DNA of 64,000 nucleotides from an uncultured Dechloromonas sp. Its GTDB lineage: Bacteria; Pseudomonadota; Gammaproteobacteria; Burkholderiales; Rhodocyclaceae. Within the stretch, counting starts at the first letter, position 1; every line of letters starts with the position of its first letter. Made by a program: the position numbers and the translations under genes. Under the pieces are notes generated by a model, which saw nothing but the letters and a program-made list of their open reading frames with translations, did not search any database and had not been told where the DNA came from. The stretch spans positions 44,885 through 108,884 of the forward strand of contig NZ_CAMFKO010000010.1 in the NCBI RefSeq assembly GCF_945957265.1, written 5' to 3'. Positions 1 through 7,474 of the stretch are shown here, one piece after another.

Positions 1-705
1 CAGGGCCGGGATGGCGGTGCGCAGGGTTTCCAGCGCGCCATCGGCCAGGGTTTCGGCGGTGGCCGTGCCCGGGGCGACGGCGATCCGGGCCAGCGAGCGT
101 TCCGTGCGTTCCGGCGTCAGCAGCAGCCCGACCCCGGCCACATCGGGCACCGGGCGCTTGGCGAACAGCGGTTCCGGGTATTCGCTGTCGTAGGCGATGA
201 GCAGCGTCGGCTGGCGGTCGAGGACGACCTGGCCGAGGGCGTCGATCAGGCCGGCGCCGAAGCTGGCGTCGTAGGCGCAAAGGACCTGGCAGGGGGCCAT
301 GGCGCCGGTGGCGATGCCCCAGTAACCGGCGGCGGCGTTATGCACGGAGTTGTGGAAGCGGGTCGGCGAAATCTGGCGGTCCTCGCCGGCCAGCTGTTCG
401 CACAGGGCGTGGCAGTTGTGGCCGTCGGCGCCGGACGCGGAAAACACGGTGGCCAGCCGGGCGACATCGGCCCCGGCATGGGCGGCGGCTTCGAGGCCGA
501 TGGCCAGCGTCAGCTTGACGACGCGGCTGGCCCGGCGCCGTTCGGCCGGCGGCAGGATGGCCGGGGCGGGCAGCACCGACGGCGCATGTTCGTAAGCCTG
601 CTCGCCGCGCAGCACGGCGCGGGCGGTCGGCCAGTCGGGCAGGCCGGGGGCCAGGAAGCCGATGCCTTCGATCCAGGCGGATAGCTGGCGGTTGGGTTTG
701 CTCAT
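1..705 (-). CDS. Beta-ketoacyl synthase chain-length-factor-like protein (partial, runs off left edge)
   Basis: This frame is open from an ATG at 705 to the window edge (235 codons, no stop), so the ORF track omitted it. The translation begins MSKPNRQLSAWIEGIGFLAPG and resembles the N-terminal ketoacyl-synthase family (Ketoacyl-synt_2 type) found beside the main ketosynthase in aryl-polyene clusters. Its ATG overlaps the TGA of the upstream ketosynthase (ATGA), which implies translational coupling and a heterodimer partner role. Whether it keeps a catalytic triad cannot be judged without the missing C-terminus. The family call rests on sequence feel and context; the coding status is firm. Confidence 0.75.
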   Translation of the reverse strand, partial: MSKPNRQLSAWIEGIGFLAPGLPDWPTARAVLRGEQAYEHAPSVLPAPAILPPAERRRASRVVKLTLAIGLEAAAHAGADVARLATVFSASGADGHNCHALCEQLAGEDRQISPTRFHNSVHNAAAGYWGIATGAMAPCQVLCAYDASFGAGLIDALGQVVLDRQPTLLIAYDSEYPEPLFAKRPVPDVAGVGLLLTPERTERSLARIAVAPGTATAETLADGALETLRTAIPAL

Positions 706-1892
706 GGCGCGACTCCGAGGATCAGGCTGCAGTTGCTGCCGCCGAAGCCGAATGAATTGGTCAGCGCATGGCGCACGCTGCCGGCCTTGCCCTGGTGCAG
801 GTAGGCGATGGGAATGGCCGGATCGAGGTGTTGCGTACCCGGGCTGCCGGGCAGGAAGCCATCGGTCAGCGCCAATGCGCAGATCACCGCCTCGACGGCG
901 CCGGCAGCGCCCAGCGTGTGGCCGGTGGCGCCCTTGGTCGAACTGCACGGGACAGTCTGGCCGAAGAGCGCTGCCACGGCCTTGCCCTCGGCGGCATCGT
1001 TGGCCGGCGTCGAGGTGCCGTGCAGGTTGATGTAGTCGATGTCGGCAGTGCCCAGCCCGGCCGAGCGCAGCGCGGCTTCCATGGCCAGCTTGGCGCCCAG
1101 CCCTTCCGGGTGCGGCGAGGACATGTGGTAGGCATCGCTCGATTCGCCGGTGCCGAGCAGCAGCACGGACCCGGTGGCCGGCGCCTTCGCACGTTCGAGC
1201 AGCGCGAAGGCGGCGCCCTCGCCGATGGAGATGCCGTTGCGTTCGGCATCGTAGGGCCGGCAGGGCTGGGCGGAGGTCAGTTGCAGCGAGGCGAAGCCGT
1301 ACAGCGTGGTCAGGCACAGCGTATCGACGCCGCCGACGATGGCCGCGTCGATGGTGCCGAGTTCGAGCTGGCGGGCGGCGGCGGCGAAGACTTTGGCGCT
1401 CGACGAACAGGCCGTCGAAATGGCCATCGCCATGCCTTCCAGCGCGAAGTAGTCGCGGGTGAATTCGGCCAGCGAAAAGGAGTTATGCGTCGTGCGGTAG
1501 TGGAAATCGTCGGGCAGCGCGCCGGTTTGCGGGTCGCGGCGGCGGTAGGCCAGCTCGGTCTGCAGGATGCCGGCGGTGCTGGTGCCGAGGAAGACGCCGA
1601 CCCGCGTCCTGCCGTAGCGGGCGATGGCGTCCCGGACACGCTCGGCGAAGCCGTCGGTCTCCAGGCCCATGCGGGTCAGGCGGTTGTTGCGGCAGTCGTA
1701 GGCGGCCTGCGCGGCGGGCAGCTTTTCGTCATCGACGCCCGGCACTTCGCCGAGCCAGGTGTCGAGGCGCACCGTTTCGAAGGCACAGGGGGCCAGCCCG
1801 CTGCGGCCCGCGCGCAAGGCCGAGCGCGTGGCGTCCAGGCCACGCCCGAGACAGGTCGTGGCGGTGTAGGCGGAAAGTAGCAGCGGAGTCAC
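702..1892 (-). CDS. Beta-ketoacyl-ACP synthase (FabF/KAS II-like), polyene cluster
   Basis: This 396-residue thiolase-fold condensing enzyme would extend an ACP-bound acyl chain by decarboxylative Claisen condensation. The nucleophile cysteine lies in ISTACSSSAK. The two catalytic histidines are in INLHGTSTPAND and KGATGHTLGAAG, and the C-terminal NSFGFGGSN glycine-rich motif is present, so it looks catalytically complete. The start is GTG at 1892. It is immediately followed by and overlaps the chain-length-factor-like gene by 4 bases. The pair matches the ketosynthase/partner arrangement of aryl-polyene pathways; the remaining reductive genes would lie left of the window. Confidence 0.9.
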   Translation of the reverse strand: MTPLLLSAYTATTCLGRGLDATRSALRAGRSGLAPCAFETVRLDTWLGEVPGVDDEKLPAAQAAYDCRNNRLTRMGLETDGFAERVRDAIARYGRTRVGVFLGTSTAGILQTELAYRRRDPQTGALPDDFHYRTTHNSFSLAEFTRDYFALEGMAMAISTACSSSAKVFAAAARQLELGTIDAAIVGGVDTLCLTTLYGFASLQLTSAQPCRPYDAERNGISIGEGAAFALLERAKAPATGSVLLLGTGESSDAYHMSSPHPEGLGAKLAMEAALRSAGLGTADIDYINLHGTSTPANDAAEGKAVAALFGQTVPCSSTKGATGHTLGAAGAVEAVICALALTDGFLPGSPGTQHLDPAIPIAYLHQGKAGSVRHALTNSFGFGGSNCSLILGVAP

Positions 1893-1952
1893 GGTTTCGC
1901 AGTCCGTATCGGCAAAAGCCGATTTTAGCAGAGGCCCCCGAAAAGCCCCCGT

Positions 1953-1970
1953 TTGTCATCCGGATGACAA
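1953..1970. promoter_or_regulatory. Perfect 18-bp palindrome, candidate operator
   Basis: TTGTCATCCGGATGACAA is its own reverse complement over all 18 bases. It sits between the divergent ketosynthase gene (start 1892) and the solute-binding gene (start 2031), where a dimeric repressor or activator could control both. No regulator gene is adjacent, so the binding protein is unknown. Confidence 0.45.
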
Positions 1971-2030
1971 TGCGCTGCGCGGTTTGCGACCTAGACTGCG
2001 GGGTCCATAAAAACGACTCGAGGAGACAAC

Positions 2031-3155
2031 ATGTTGGCAACCCTGAAGCAATGGCTGGCGCTGGCCGCCCTGGCGCTGCTCGCGCTGGGCACCCAGGCGC
2101 AGAGCGGGCCGATCCGCCTCGGCCAGTCGCTGCCCCTGAGCGGCCCGCTGGCCGAACTGGGCAGCGAGTACCGCGACGGCATGCTCGCCTATTTCAACGC
2201 CCTGAACGCCAAGGGCGGCATCAACGGCCGCCGGGTCGAGCTGCTCACCCTCGACGACGGCTATGTCGTCGAGCGCAGCGTCGAGAATGCCAAGAAACTC
2301 ATCGACCAGGAAGACGTGCTCGCCTTCCTCGGCATGTTCGGCTCGGCCAACTACGGCGCCCTGCTGCCGCTGATCAACGAGCGCGCCATCCCCTCGCTGG
2401 CGCCCTACACCGGCTCCGACGAACTGCGCGCCCAGAAATCGCCGACCACCTTCTGGCTGCGCGCCAGCTACGGCGATGAAACCGAGAAGATCATCGACCA
2501 GCTGACCACGCTGGGCATCAACAAGATCGCTGTCTTCTACCAGGACGACGCCTTCGGCAAATCCGGCCTGGCCGGCGTCGAAAAAGCCCTCGCCAAGCGC
2601 AACCTGAAAATGGTCGCCGTCGGCGCCTTCGACAAGACCCGGAACGACGTGCGCGATGCGGTCAAGGCCATCGGCGCCGCCGACCCGCAAGGCGTCGTCA
2701 TGATCAGCACCTATAAGCCGACCGCCGCCTTCGTCCGCGAAATGCGCCAGGCCGGCAAGCAATCGCAGTTCTTCGCCCTGTCGGTCGTCGGCTACAAGGC
2801 GCTGCAGGCCGAAATGGGCCCGTCGGCAGCCGGCATCGCCATCGCCCAGGTCGTCCCCTACCCGTGGAGCGGCGTCACCGCCATCGTGCGCGAATTCCAG
2901 GCCCTGCCCGCCGAATTCGTCCCGAAGAGCGGCCCCACCTACACCGTCCTCGAAGGCTACATCGCCGCCAGGGTCATGACCGAGGGCCTGCGCCGCGCCG
3001 GCCCGCAGCCCACCCGCGACAAACTGCTCGCCGCCCTCGCCGGCCTGCAGAAATACGATACCGGCAACTTCATTGTCGACTACAGCAAGAACCGCCTCGG
3101 CTCGCACTTCGTCGAAGTCACCATCGTCGGCAGTTCCGGGCGGCTGATGCGCTGA
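2031..3155 (+). CDS. Periplasmic branched-chain-amino-acid-type ABC substrate-binding protein
   Basis: This 374-residue protein has an N-terminal signal peptide (hydrophobic stretch ending GTQAQSG). It has the type I periplasmic-binding fold sequence of the LivJ/Leu-Ile-Val family: IRLGQSLPLSGPLAELG, then NAKGGINGRRVELLTLDDGY. GAGGAG lies 5 bases before the ATG. No permease or ATPase genes accompany it, so it is an orphan binding protein. It may feed a transporter encoded elsewhere or act as a ligand sensor. It is plus-strand and divergent from the ketosynthase. The ligand cannot be assigned. Confidence 0.88.
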   Translation: MLATLKQWLALAALALLALGTQAQSGPIRLGQSLPLSGPLAELGSEYRDGMLAYFNALNAKGGINGRRVELLTLDDGYVVERSVENAKKLIDQEDVLAFLGMFGSANYGALLPLINERAIPSLAPYTGSDELRAQKSPTTFWLRASYGDETEKIIDQLTTLGINKIAVFYQDDAFGKSGLAGVEKALAKRNLKMVAVGAFDKTRNDVRDAVKAIGAADPQGVVMISTYKPTAAFVREMRQAGKQSQFFALSVVGYKALQAEMGPSAAGIAIAQVVPYPWSGVTAIVREFQALPAEFVPKSGPTYTVLEGYIAARVMTEGLRRAGPQPTRDKLLAALAGLQKYDTGNFIVDYSKNRLGSHFVEVTIVGSSGRLMR

Positions 3156-3180
3156 GCGACTGGTCCTCTCGCCGCGCATG

Positions 3181-3213
3181 GCCCGCTGGGGATGACGGGC
3201 GGGTTGTTTGTTG
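3181..3213 (+). terminator. Weak hairpin plus T-rich tract after the binding-protein gene
   Basis: CCCGC pairs with GCGGG across a 12-base loop and is followed by TTGTTTGTT, 26 bases after the stop codon. The short stem makes this a tentative intrinsic terminator. Confidence 0.3.
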
Positions 3214-3246
3214 CTCATGTCATGCGGCGGCGGTAAGCTGGCGGGC

Positions 3247-3664
3247 ATGGTTCATAAGCCAAGCCCCTATCTTCCAGACGGAATCGTGCAGTTCCATGCC
3301 GCGCCCGTTGCCTCCACCGAGGCGGCTGCCGCACTCCAGCGCTCGGCCACGATACAGCGCCTGAAACCCGGCAAGCCCGGAACCCGGCGGCTGCTTCAGC
3401 GTTACGGAGCAGACCTCCGTTCGTTATCGCATCGACCGCAGTACCGGCAAACGCTTTACCACCGTGGAGCTACTCGTCGAAGAGCGGGCCGGGCCTCCGG
3501 CAGCCATGGTGTGGGTGCGGGTTGGCTACGGCGAAACGGTAGTCCGCCGGCAGATCAAGGAAGCCGGCGGCGTCTGGGATGCCGAGCGCAAACTGTGGCG
3601 CGTCTCCGGACACATCGCCCACGCCCTGAAGCTGCAAAAACGCATCGTCAAGGATGCCCAATAG
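3247..3664 (+). pseudogene. Frameshifted small conserved ORF preceding the cassette array
   Basis: Two overlapping frames seem to form one former protein. Frame 1 from the ATG at 3247 gives MVHKPSPYLPDG and later RLKPGKPGTRRLLQRYGADL. Frame 2 continues as VRYRIDRSTGKRFTTVELLVEE and ends GGVWDAERKLWRV...RIVKDAQ at 3664. From memory, a common small proteobacterial hypothetical protein has GTRxLxxxYGxxLVCVRYRYD in one frame, so about five bases seem lost near 3430. The track shows only the last 66 codons from a GTG at 3464. No function is known. The stop codon lies inside the first attC-like core, so this may be the cargo of a leading cassette. A sequencing indel is also possible. Confidence 0.5.
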
Positions 3665-3764
3665 TGGCAATTACGGCCTGTCCATTATTGGAAACGAATA
3701 TCCATGTTTGGCAACAAATGGCTGGATATGGGTATGTGCAAGTGCCGTCTACTTCTAGTTGGGC
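3656..3764 (+). repeat. attC-like site 0 (left boundary of array)
   Basis: GCCCAAT at the left and GTTGGGC at the right are nearly complementary cores 109 bases apart. Between them ATATCCA and TGGATAT form an inner stem around TTTG-GCAA-CAAA with unpaired extra bases, as attC sites have. The following cassette starts at the TTGGGC. Confidence 0.6.
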
Positions 3765-3778
3765 ATCCTAGATACGCC

Positions 3779-4807
3779 ATGCTACAGATCCAGCTTTCCG
3801 AGCTCACAAAGATTCCGCAGATCGATCACACCAACCTCGGAGGACGAGGGCTGGCTTCATTGACTTTCTTCGTTGATGGTGAGTGGCATCTTTGGGTCCC
3901 AACCAACGCCGGACTGATTCGCATGAAGGGCTGGCCCGCGGAAGGGTTCTATTTTGCTGCCCAGCCAGAATCCGAAAAAGATGGATACCTGCATTTCCTA
4001 GACTTCATCGCTCAAATTGGGAACTCTCAAGGTGTCTCGCGACCGATGCAAGGGTTAATGGAAGACTTCTTCAACTTAAGCGGGTGCCTGAAGAAGTTCG
4101 ACCTACTCTTCGAATACTCTCAAAAAGATCGATCGGGGGTTTCTCGGCTAGTAATTACAGAGCTTGAGTACCTGTTCATGGTGTGCAAAAGCATATTTGA
4201 CCTCCTACAAGAGGTAGTAGCGGCTCAGTGGCAGAACATCAAGCTTCTTGACGAGACTAAGCGTAAGCGGCAACTACCGGAGACTTTCGCCGCCGTTGCC
4301 CTAGAAGCAAACCGACTGAGAACCGAGGACGAATTGGTCGCTCGCTTCCTCATTCCGAAAGAACTCGCAGCCTTCTATGTGAGGTGTGGAGCGTTCTTCC
4401 AGATACTGCGCACGTTCCGAGATAAATTCGTTCATGGAGGAAATTCGCCGGACTTGGTATTCGTTACAGAAAGAGGATTTGCTGTGCAAGCCTCAACCAA
4501 ACCGTTTTCGCTCTTTAACATCTGGAATGAAGAGCATCGCCTTCCAAACGATCTTTGCTCACTTCGTCCCGCGATTGCATATCTCGTGAATGAGACACTC
4601 AAGGCTTGCGAGGACTACGCATCAACAATTCAAACCGTTATTAAGTTCCCACCACCGGTTTGTCCTGGCCTAACCTTCTTCATGCGCGGCTACTTCAACG
4701 AGCAACTGCTCATGAATGACAAAGTGCTGCGCGAGTGCCTGTGGTGGGAAGATGCCCAACCAATCATTCCACCGGACCTGTCGCGGCAAGCCGCGCCAGT
4801 CCTGTGA
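3779..4807 (+). CDS. Cassette 1: unknown protein with possible HEPN-like motif
   Basis: The product is about 342 residues from the ATG at 3779. The longer track start at 3704 would translate through the attC site, so it was not used. No signal peptide is visible. The middle is alpha-helical and ends FRDKFVHGG, where Arg214 and His219 fit the Rx4-6H signature of HEPN domains, several of which are RNases in defence and toxin systems. That match rests on one short motif and is an inference. The N-terminal third (FVDGEWHLWVPTNAG) is unrecognised. The gene ends inside attC 1, as cassette genes often do, and is AT-richer than the host genes. Confidence 0.75.
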   Translation: MLQIQLSELTKIPQIDHTNLGGRGLASLTFFVDGEWHLWVPTNAGLIRMKGWPAEGFYFAAQPESEKDGYLHFLDFIAQIGNSQGVSRPMQGLMEDFFNLSGCLKKFDLLFEYSQKDRSGVSRLVITELEYLFMVCKSIFDLLQEVVAAQWQNIKLLDETKRKRQLPETFAAVALEANRLRTEDELVARFLIPKELAAFYVRCGAFFQILRTFRDKFVHGGNSPDLVFVTERGFAVQASTKPFSLFNIWNEEHRLPNDLCSLRPAIAYLVNETLKACEDYASTIQTVIKFPPPVCPGLTFFMRGYFNEQLLMNDKVLRECLWWEDAQPIIPPDLSRQAAPVL

Positions 4808-4822
4808 ATTCAAACGTTAGGC
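4754..4822 (+). repeat. attC-like site 1
   Basis: GCCCAAC and GTTAGGC bound a 69-base hairpin. The inner stem is CGCGGC-AA-GCCGCG, with outer GGACCTG facing CAGTCC and leaving one extrahelical base. The R'' core is the exact complement of the GTTGGGC that opens cassette 1. Confidence 0.85.
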
Positions 4823-4827
4823 ATCTT

Positions 4828-5445
4828 ATGTACCGTCTCCTCACTGTCGAAGAAATACGTTCGGGGTTGCGTAATCGTTTTGCCGAAGACGCTCTTAAGT
4901 ACCCAGATCACTTTGCGAGTCTAATTCCTGAGGCGTCGTCCGAGGCCCAGGCAACCAATATCTCTGACCGTCTAGCAGAGTTCCTCGGTTCGGCTCTGCC
5001 GCCATCCTTTGTCGCTGGAATGTGCGAATGGAATCTAGGGTGCCTCGAACTAGCCGGCATTAATTTCGGGCGCACTGGAGATTTCGTCGCGCGAGTTAAA
5101 CAGTGCAATAAGCCAGCTCCCGGCACTCAATGGTGGGAAGACCAAGAATTGGATGACCGCCCGCCGGGCTTGCTAATGATCGGGCAAGGCGATCCACACG
5201 TTGTTTTGTTAGAGCAATCAACCGGCCGAATACTTGCTTACGTAGCCGATGAAGGTTCGGCATCGTGCGCTCTTGTTGCGCCCAACCTTTCCATGTTTCT
5301 TCGCGGGCTCGGTTCGGTTTCATTGCACCCACACCAGCAGGGGCGAGATACTGAAAATCTCACAAATGACCTAGTCACCCAAATCGGAACTAACGTCAAT
5401 AGGGCATTCTGGTATGAACTTGCGATCATTCACGCAGATGCCTAA
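4828..5445 (+). CDS. Cassette 2: SUKH (SMI1/KNR4)-like protein
   Basis: The product is 205 residues from the ATG at 4828, six bases after the GTTAGGC core. The track start at 4735 lies in the previous cassette. The segment LGSALPPSFVAGMCEWNLG, then LLMIGQGDPHVVLLEQSTGRILAYVADEG, then APNLSMFLRGLG follows the layout of SUKH domains: a helix with a Leu-Pro turn, a strand run with GD, and a closing FxxFL-like helix. Many SUKH proteins are immunity proteins against contact-dependent toxins. No toxin gene is adjacent. The stop TAA overlaps the R'' core of attC 2. The family call is by eye. Confidence 0.7.
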   Translation: MYRLLTVEEIRSGLRNRFAEDALKYPDHFASLIPEASSEAQATNISDRLAEFLGSALPPSFVAGMCEWNLGCLELAGINFGRTGDFVARVKQCNKPAPGTQWWEDQELDDRPPGLLMIGQGDPHVVLLEQSTGRILAYVADEGSASCALVAPNLSMFLRGLGSVSLHPHQQGRDTENLTNDLVTQIGTNVNRAFWYELAIIHADA

Positions 5446-5535
5446 CAGGTCGGTGAAAGCCGCTCCCTACGGTCGCTGGACGCTGCGCGATAAAGCACCG
5501 CGCAGCGCCCTTTACCTTCAACGCTAGCGTTAACA
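5440..5535 (+). repeat. attC-like site 2
   Basis: GCCTAAC exactly complements the GTTAGGC that opens cassette 2. The central hairpin GGACGCTGCGCG-ATAAAGCAC-CGCGCAGCGCC carries one bulged A, the extrahelical base typical of attC. The right core is GTTAACA. Confidence 0.88.
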
Positions 5536-5537
5536 AA

Positions 5538-6041
5538 ATGGTACGCGTGCTCTATTTTTTTATGGGGTCTGCCTTGATTTTGGCAGTTATCTCGGAGTCA
5601 TATTCGCTAGCAATTGGCGCGCTAGGCCTCGGAGCCACTTACTACCTCTTCCGTGGTTCTCGTTGGATCAAGAATGAAGGAACACTATTCCCAGAAATCG
5701 CACTCCCGGCATGGGAGCACAACGATTTCGAGATTATTGATGAATCAGAGGACGAACTTATCATTCGCGGAAGCGTGCAAGCCCTTGTCGTAAATCGGCG
5801 GACCAGAACGATCTCTAACCTGAAAAGAGTTCTTTGCTCTTTTGATCGAATAAAGTGCATTCGTATCCACTACTCTGGTGCAAACAGTGATGGATACAAG
5901 CCCAGTTACTTCGTTTCACTTTCGCTTGGCGTTTTCTCGTCCATCTGCCTAGGAGAGTCCACTGACGCAAGCAACGCATCTACTGCAGCAGCCAAGCTGA
6001 GCACATGGACCAGCAAGAATGTGGTTGCTCAAACACGTTAA
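5538..6041 (+). CDS. Cassette 3: small membrane-anchored protein of unknown function
   Basis: The product is 167 residues. Residues 3-40 (VLYFFMGSALILAVISESYSLAIGALGLGATYYLF) form one or two membrane helices. A soluble, mostly beta-looking domain follows, with ELIIRGSVQALVVNRRTRTISNLKRVL; this pattern resembles membrane-anchored PH-like or DUF domains but is not firmly recognisable. The ATG lies three bases after the GTTAACA core, leaving almost no leader. Codon use is AT-rich compared with flanking genes. No enzymatic motif is visible. Confidence 0.7.
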   Translation: MVRVLYFFMGSALILAVISESYSLAIGALGLGATYYLFRGSRWIKNEGTLFPEIALPAWEHNDFEIIDESEDELIIRGSVQALVVNRRTRTISNLKRVLCSFDRIKCIRIHYSGANSDGYKPSYFVSLSLGVFSSICLGESTDASNASTAAAKLSTWTSKNVVAQTR

Positions 6042-6106
6042 CAATCCGCTCCAGCCGACCGTCAAAAAGCTGCGCTTTTGCCGTCCGGTGATTTAGCACG
6101 TTAGCC
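6036..6106 (+). repeat. attC-like site 3
   Basis: CGTTAAC matches 6 of 7 bases of the complement of GTTAACA, the core that opens cassette 3, which explains its non-consensus sequence. CAAAA-AGCTGCGC-TTTTG forms the inner hairpin. The right core is GTTAGCC. Confidence 0.75.
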
Positions 6107-6130
6107 ATTTTTTCTCGGAGTCCCGTCGCT

Positions 6131-6562
6131 ATGCGTATCGCGCACTTGTCAAAAGCTCTTGTCGCTATAGCGGCTCTCGCGGTTTATGGCGCTGCTTATA
6201 GCAGCAACGCATGTCAAGCCTCTATATGTTCATCCGAAGAAGAATGCAGGAATAAGGCTCAATGGGAAATTGAGGGAACGGTATTCGATCTAATTCGAGA
6301 CAAGCCTGGTAAAGGCTGTATGGGAGCCCCACTACCTGAACTGCAATGTGGGCAAACCGATCCTCACCCCCTCTACTTTCTTGAGGGGGTCGAAATCAAG
6401 AAAGGAAAATTCGATGTCAGCGCGAGTGGACGCACGGCCATTTCTAGAAACGGTATTTGTTTTTACCGATCACCTTCTGTATACGAGCCTCTTAAGCGCT
6501 CTGAGCGCTATCGATTTTTCGGAATCGGAGATTATGGATTCGTCTTTGTTTCTAAGCCATAG
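6131..6562 (+). CDS. Cassette 4: small exported cysteine-containing protein
   Basis: The product is 143 residues with a clear signal peptide (MRIAHLSKALVAIAALAVYGAAYSSNA). The mature part has cysteines at QASICSSEEECRNK and in GKGCMGAPLPELQCG, suggesting disulfides in the periplasm. GYAYSSNACQA is not a convincing lipobox. CTCGGAG lies 7 bases before the ATG. No family is recognised. It is one of three cassettes here whose product is directed to or through the inner membrane. Confidence 0.72.
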   Translation: MRIAHLSKALVAIAALAVYGAAYSSNACQASICSSEEECRNKAQWEIEGTVFDLIRDKPGKGCMGAPLPELQCGQTDPHPLYFLEGVEIKKGKFDVSASGRTAISRNGICFYRSPSVYEPLKRSERYRFFGIGDYGFVFVSKP

Positions 6563-6570
6563 CCGTCAAT

Positions 6571-6651
6571 GGCTAACACTCCAGTCAAATCGCACCCAGT
6601 AGGTGCTTGGACGTGCCGCAAGCGGGACGCCATTTATTTTGCACGTTAGGG
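6571..6651 (+). repeat. attC-like site 4
   Basis: GGCTAAC exactly complements the GTTAGCC opening cassette 4. GCTTG-GACGTGCCG-CAAGC forms the inner hairpin. The right core is GTTAGGG. Confidence 0.85.
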
Positions 6652-6657
6652 GTTGCA

Positions 6658-7002
6658 ATGGATCTCGACCAGTTGGCGACTGCTATTGCGCAAACATCCA
6701 ACGGCCCGGCCGCGATGCAACTCTCAGCTCTTCTCTCTGACTGGAAGACCGACGGAACGAATGTGAAAGAACTAGAAGGTACCGTTGAGCGTTTCATTAG
6801 CAGTTTGGGTGCTTCACCCGCAGTTGAGCACGCGAAGGCTGCTGACCTCTGGACTCAATTTCGAGATGAAACAATTTCCCGAATTGGGGGTATGACCATG
6901 AACGAGAGGTTGTATTCCTTCAGCCTTTTTCCCCGCTGGGACGGCGCCACAACAGATGAAGAACGAAAGGCAATCTATGCCAAGTTGCTGGCCAACCCCT
7001 AA
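6658..7002 (+). CDS. Cassette 5: small soluble protein of unknown function
   Basis: The product is 114 residues from the ATG at 6658. The track start at 6607 falls in attC 4 and is rejected. It is acidic and helical with no signal peptide. A C-terminal stretch (MTMNERLYSFSLFPRWDGATTDEERKAIYAKLLAN) resembles a segment found in various small hypothetical proteins but gives no function. The stop codon overlaps the CCCTAAC core of the next attC, the usual tight packing of cassette genes. Confidence 0.7.
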   Translation: MDLDQLATAIAQTSNGPAAMQLSALLSDWKTDGTNVKELEGTVERFISSLGASPAVEHAKAADLWTQFRDETISRIGGMTMNERLYSFSLFPRWDGATTDEERKAIYAKLLANP

Positions 7003-7065
7003 CCCTGCGGTCAACACGGACCTTGCGCATAAAGCCGCACAAGGCCGGTTACCTCCACGTTGAAC
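6997..7065 (+). repeat. attC-like site 5
   Basis: CCCTAAC exactly complements the GTTAGGG opening cassette 5. CCTTGCGC-ATAAAGCC-GCACAAGG forms an inner stem with one mismatch. The right core is GTTGAAC. Confidence 0.85.
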
Positions 7066-7071
7066 TTCACA

Positions 7072-7473
7072 ATGAATCGCACCCTCAAGGTTATTGCGTG
7101 TGGCTCAGTTGTAATTGGCGCTGTTATCGCCGGCTACTGGCTCGGCATGGAGCGCGCCTCTGACGCATATGAAAAGCATTTTTTCTCGGAAGCTTTCACA
7201 AGGGAGATTCGTGAAGCCCATAACGACCTTGGCATGCTTGAGGCATTGGAGCAAAACAAGGCAGAGGTTGCTCTACAGGTGGGGCAGCATCGCTATTACA
7301 GCCGCTTACTTCTCGCATCCGATATTGTTCAAAAATCTGCTAGTCCCGCCTCGCAGCTACTATTGAAGTCTCAAGTTATTGAGGCACACAGGCATCAGCA
7401 AGCGCACCCTTATCGCTTCCCATCCGATGCCGACCAAAAGCAATGGGAAACCTTGGTTAAAGCATCCCAATGA
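7072..7473 (+). CDS. Cassette 6: single-pass membrane protein of unknown function
   Basis: The product is 133 residues from the ATG at 7072; the track start (TTG at 7060) is the recombination core itself. Residues 6-24 (VIACGSVVIGAVIAGYWLG) form an N-terminal membrane anchor. The rest is helical and charged (EAFTREIREAHNDLGMLEALEQNKAEVALQ) and probably periplasmic, possibly coiled coil. No known family is recognised. Confidence 0.7.
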   Translation: MNRTLKVIACGSVVIGAVIAGYWLGMERASDAYEKHFFSEAFTREIREAHNDLGMLEALEQNKAEVALQVGQHRYYSRLLLASDIVQKSASPASQLLLKSQVIEAHRHQQAHPYRFPSDADQKQWETLVKASQ

Positions 7474-7474
7474 A

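Noticed and set aside
1956-3248. 430-codon minus-strand ORF over the solute-binding gene
   Set aside because: Antisense shadow; the plus strand has signal peptide, ribosome site and family motifs.
3704-3778. Extended N-terminus of cassette 1 protein
   Set aside because: These codons lie in the attC-like site 0; cassette genes begin after the core, and ATG 3779 fits.
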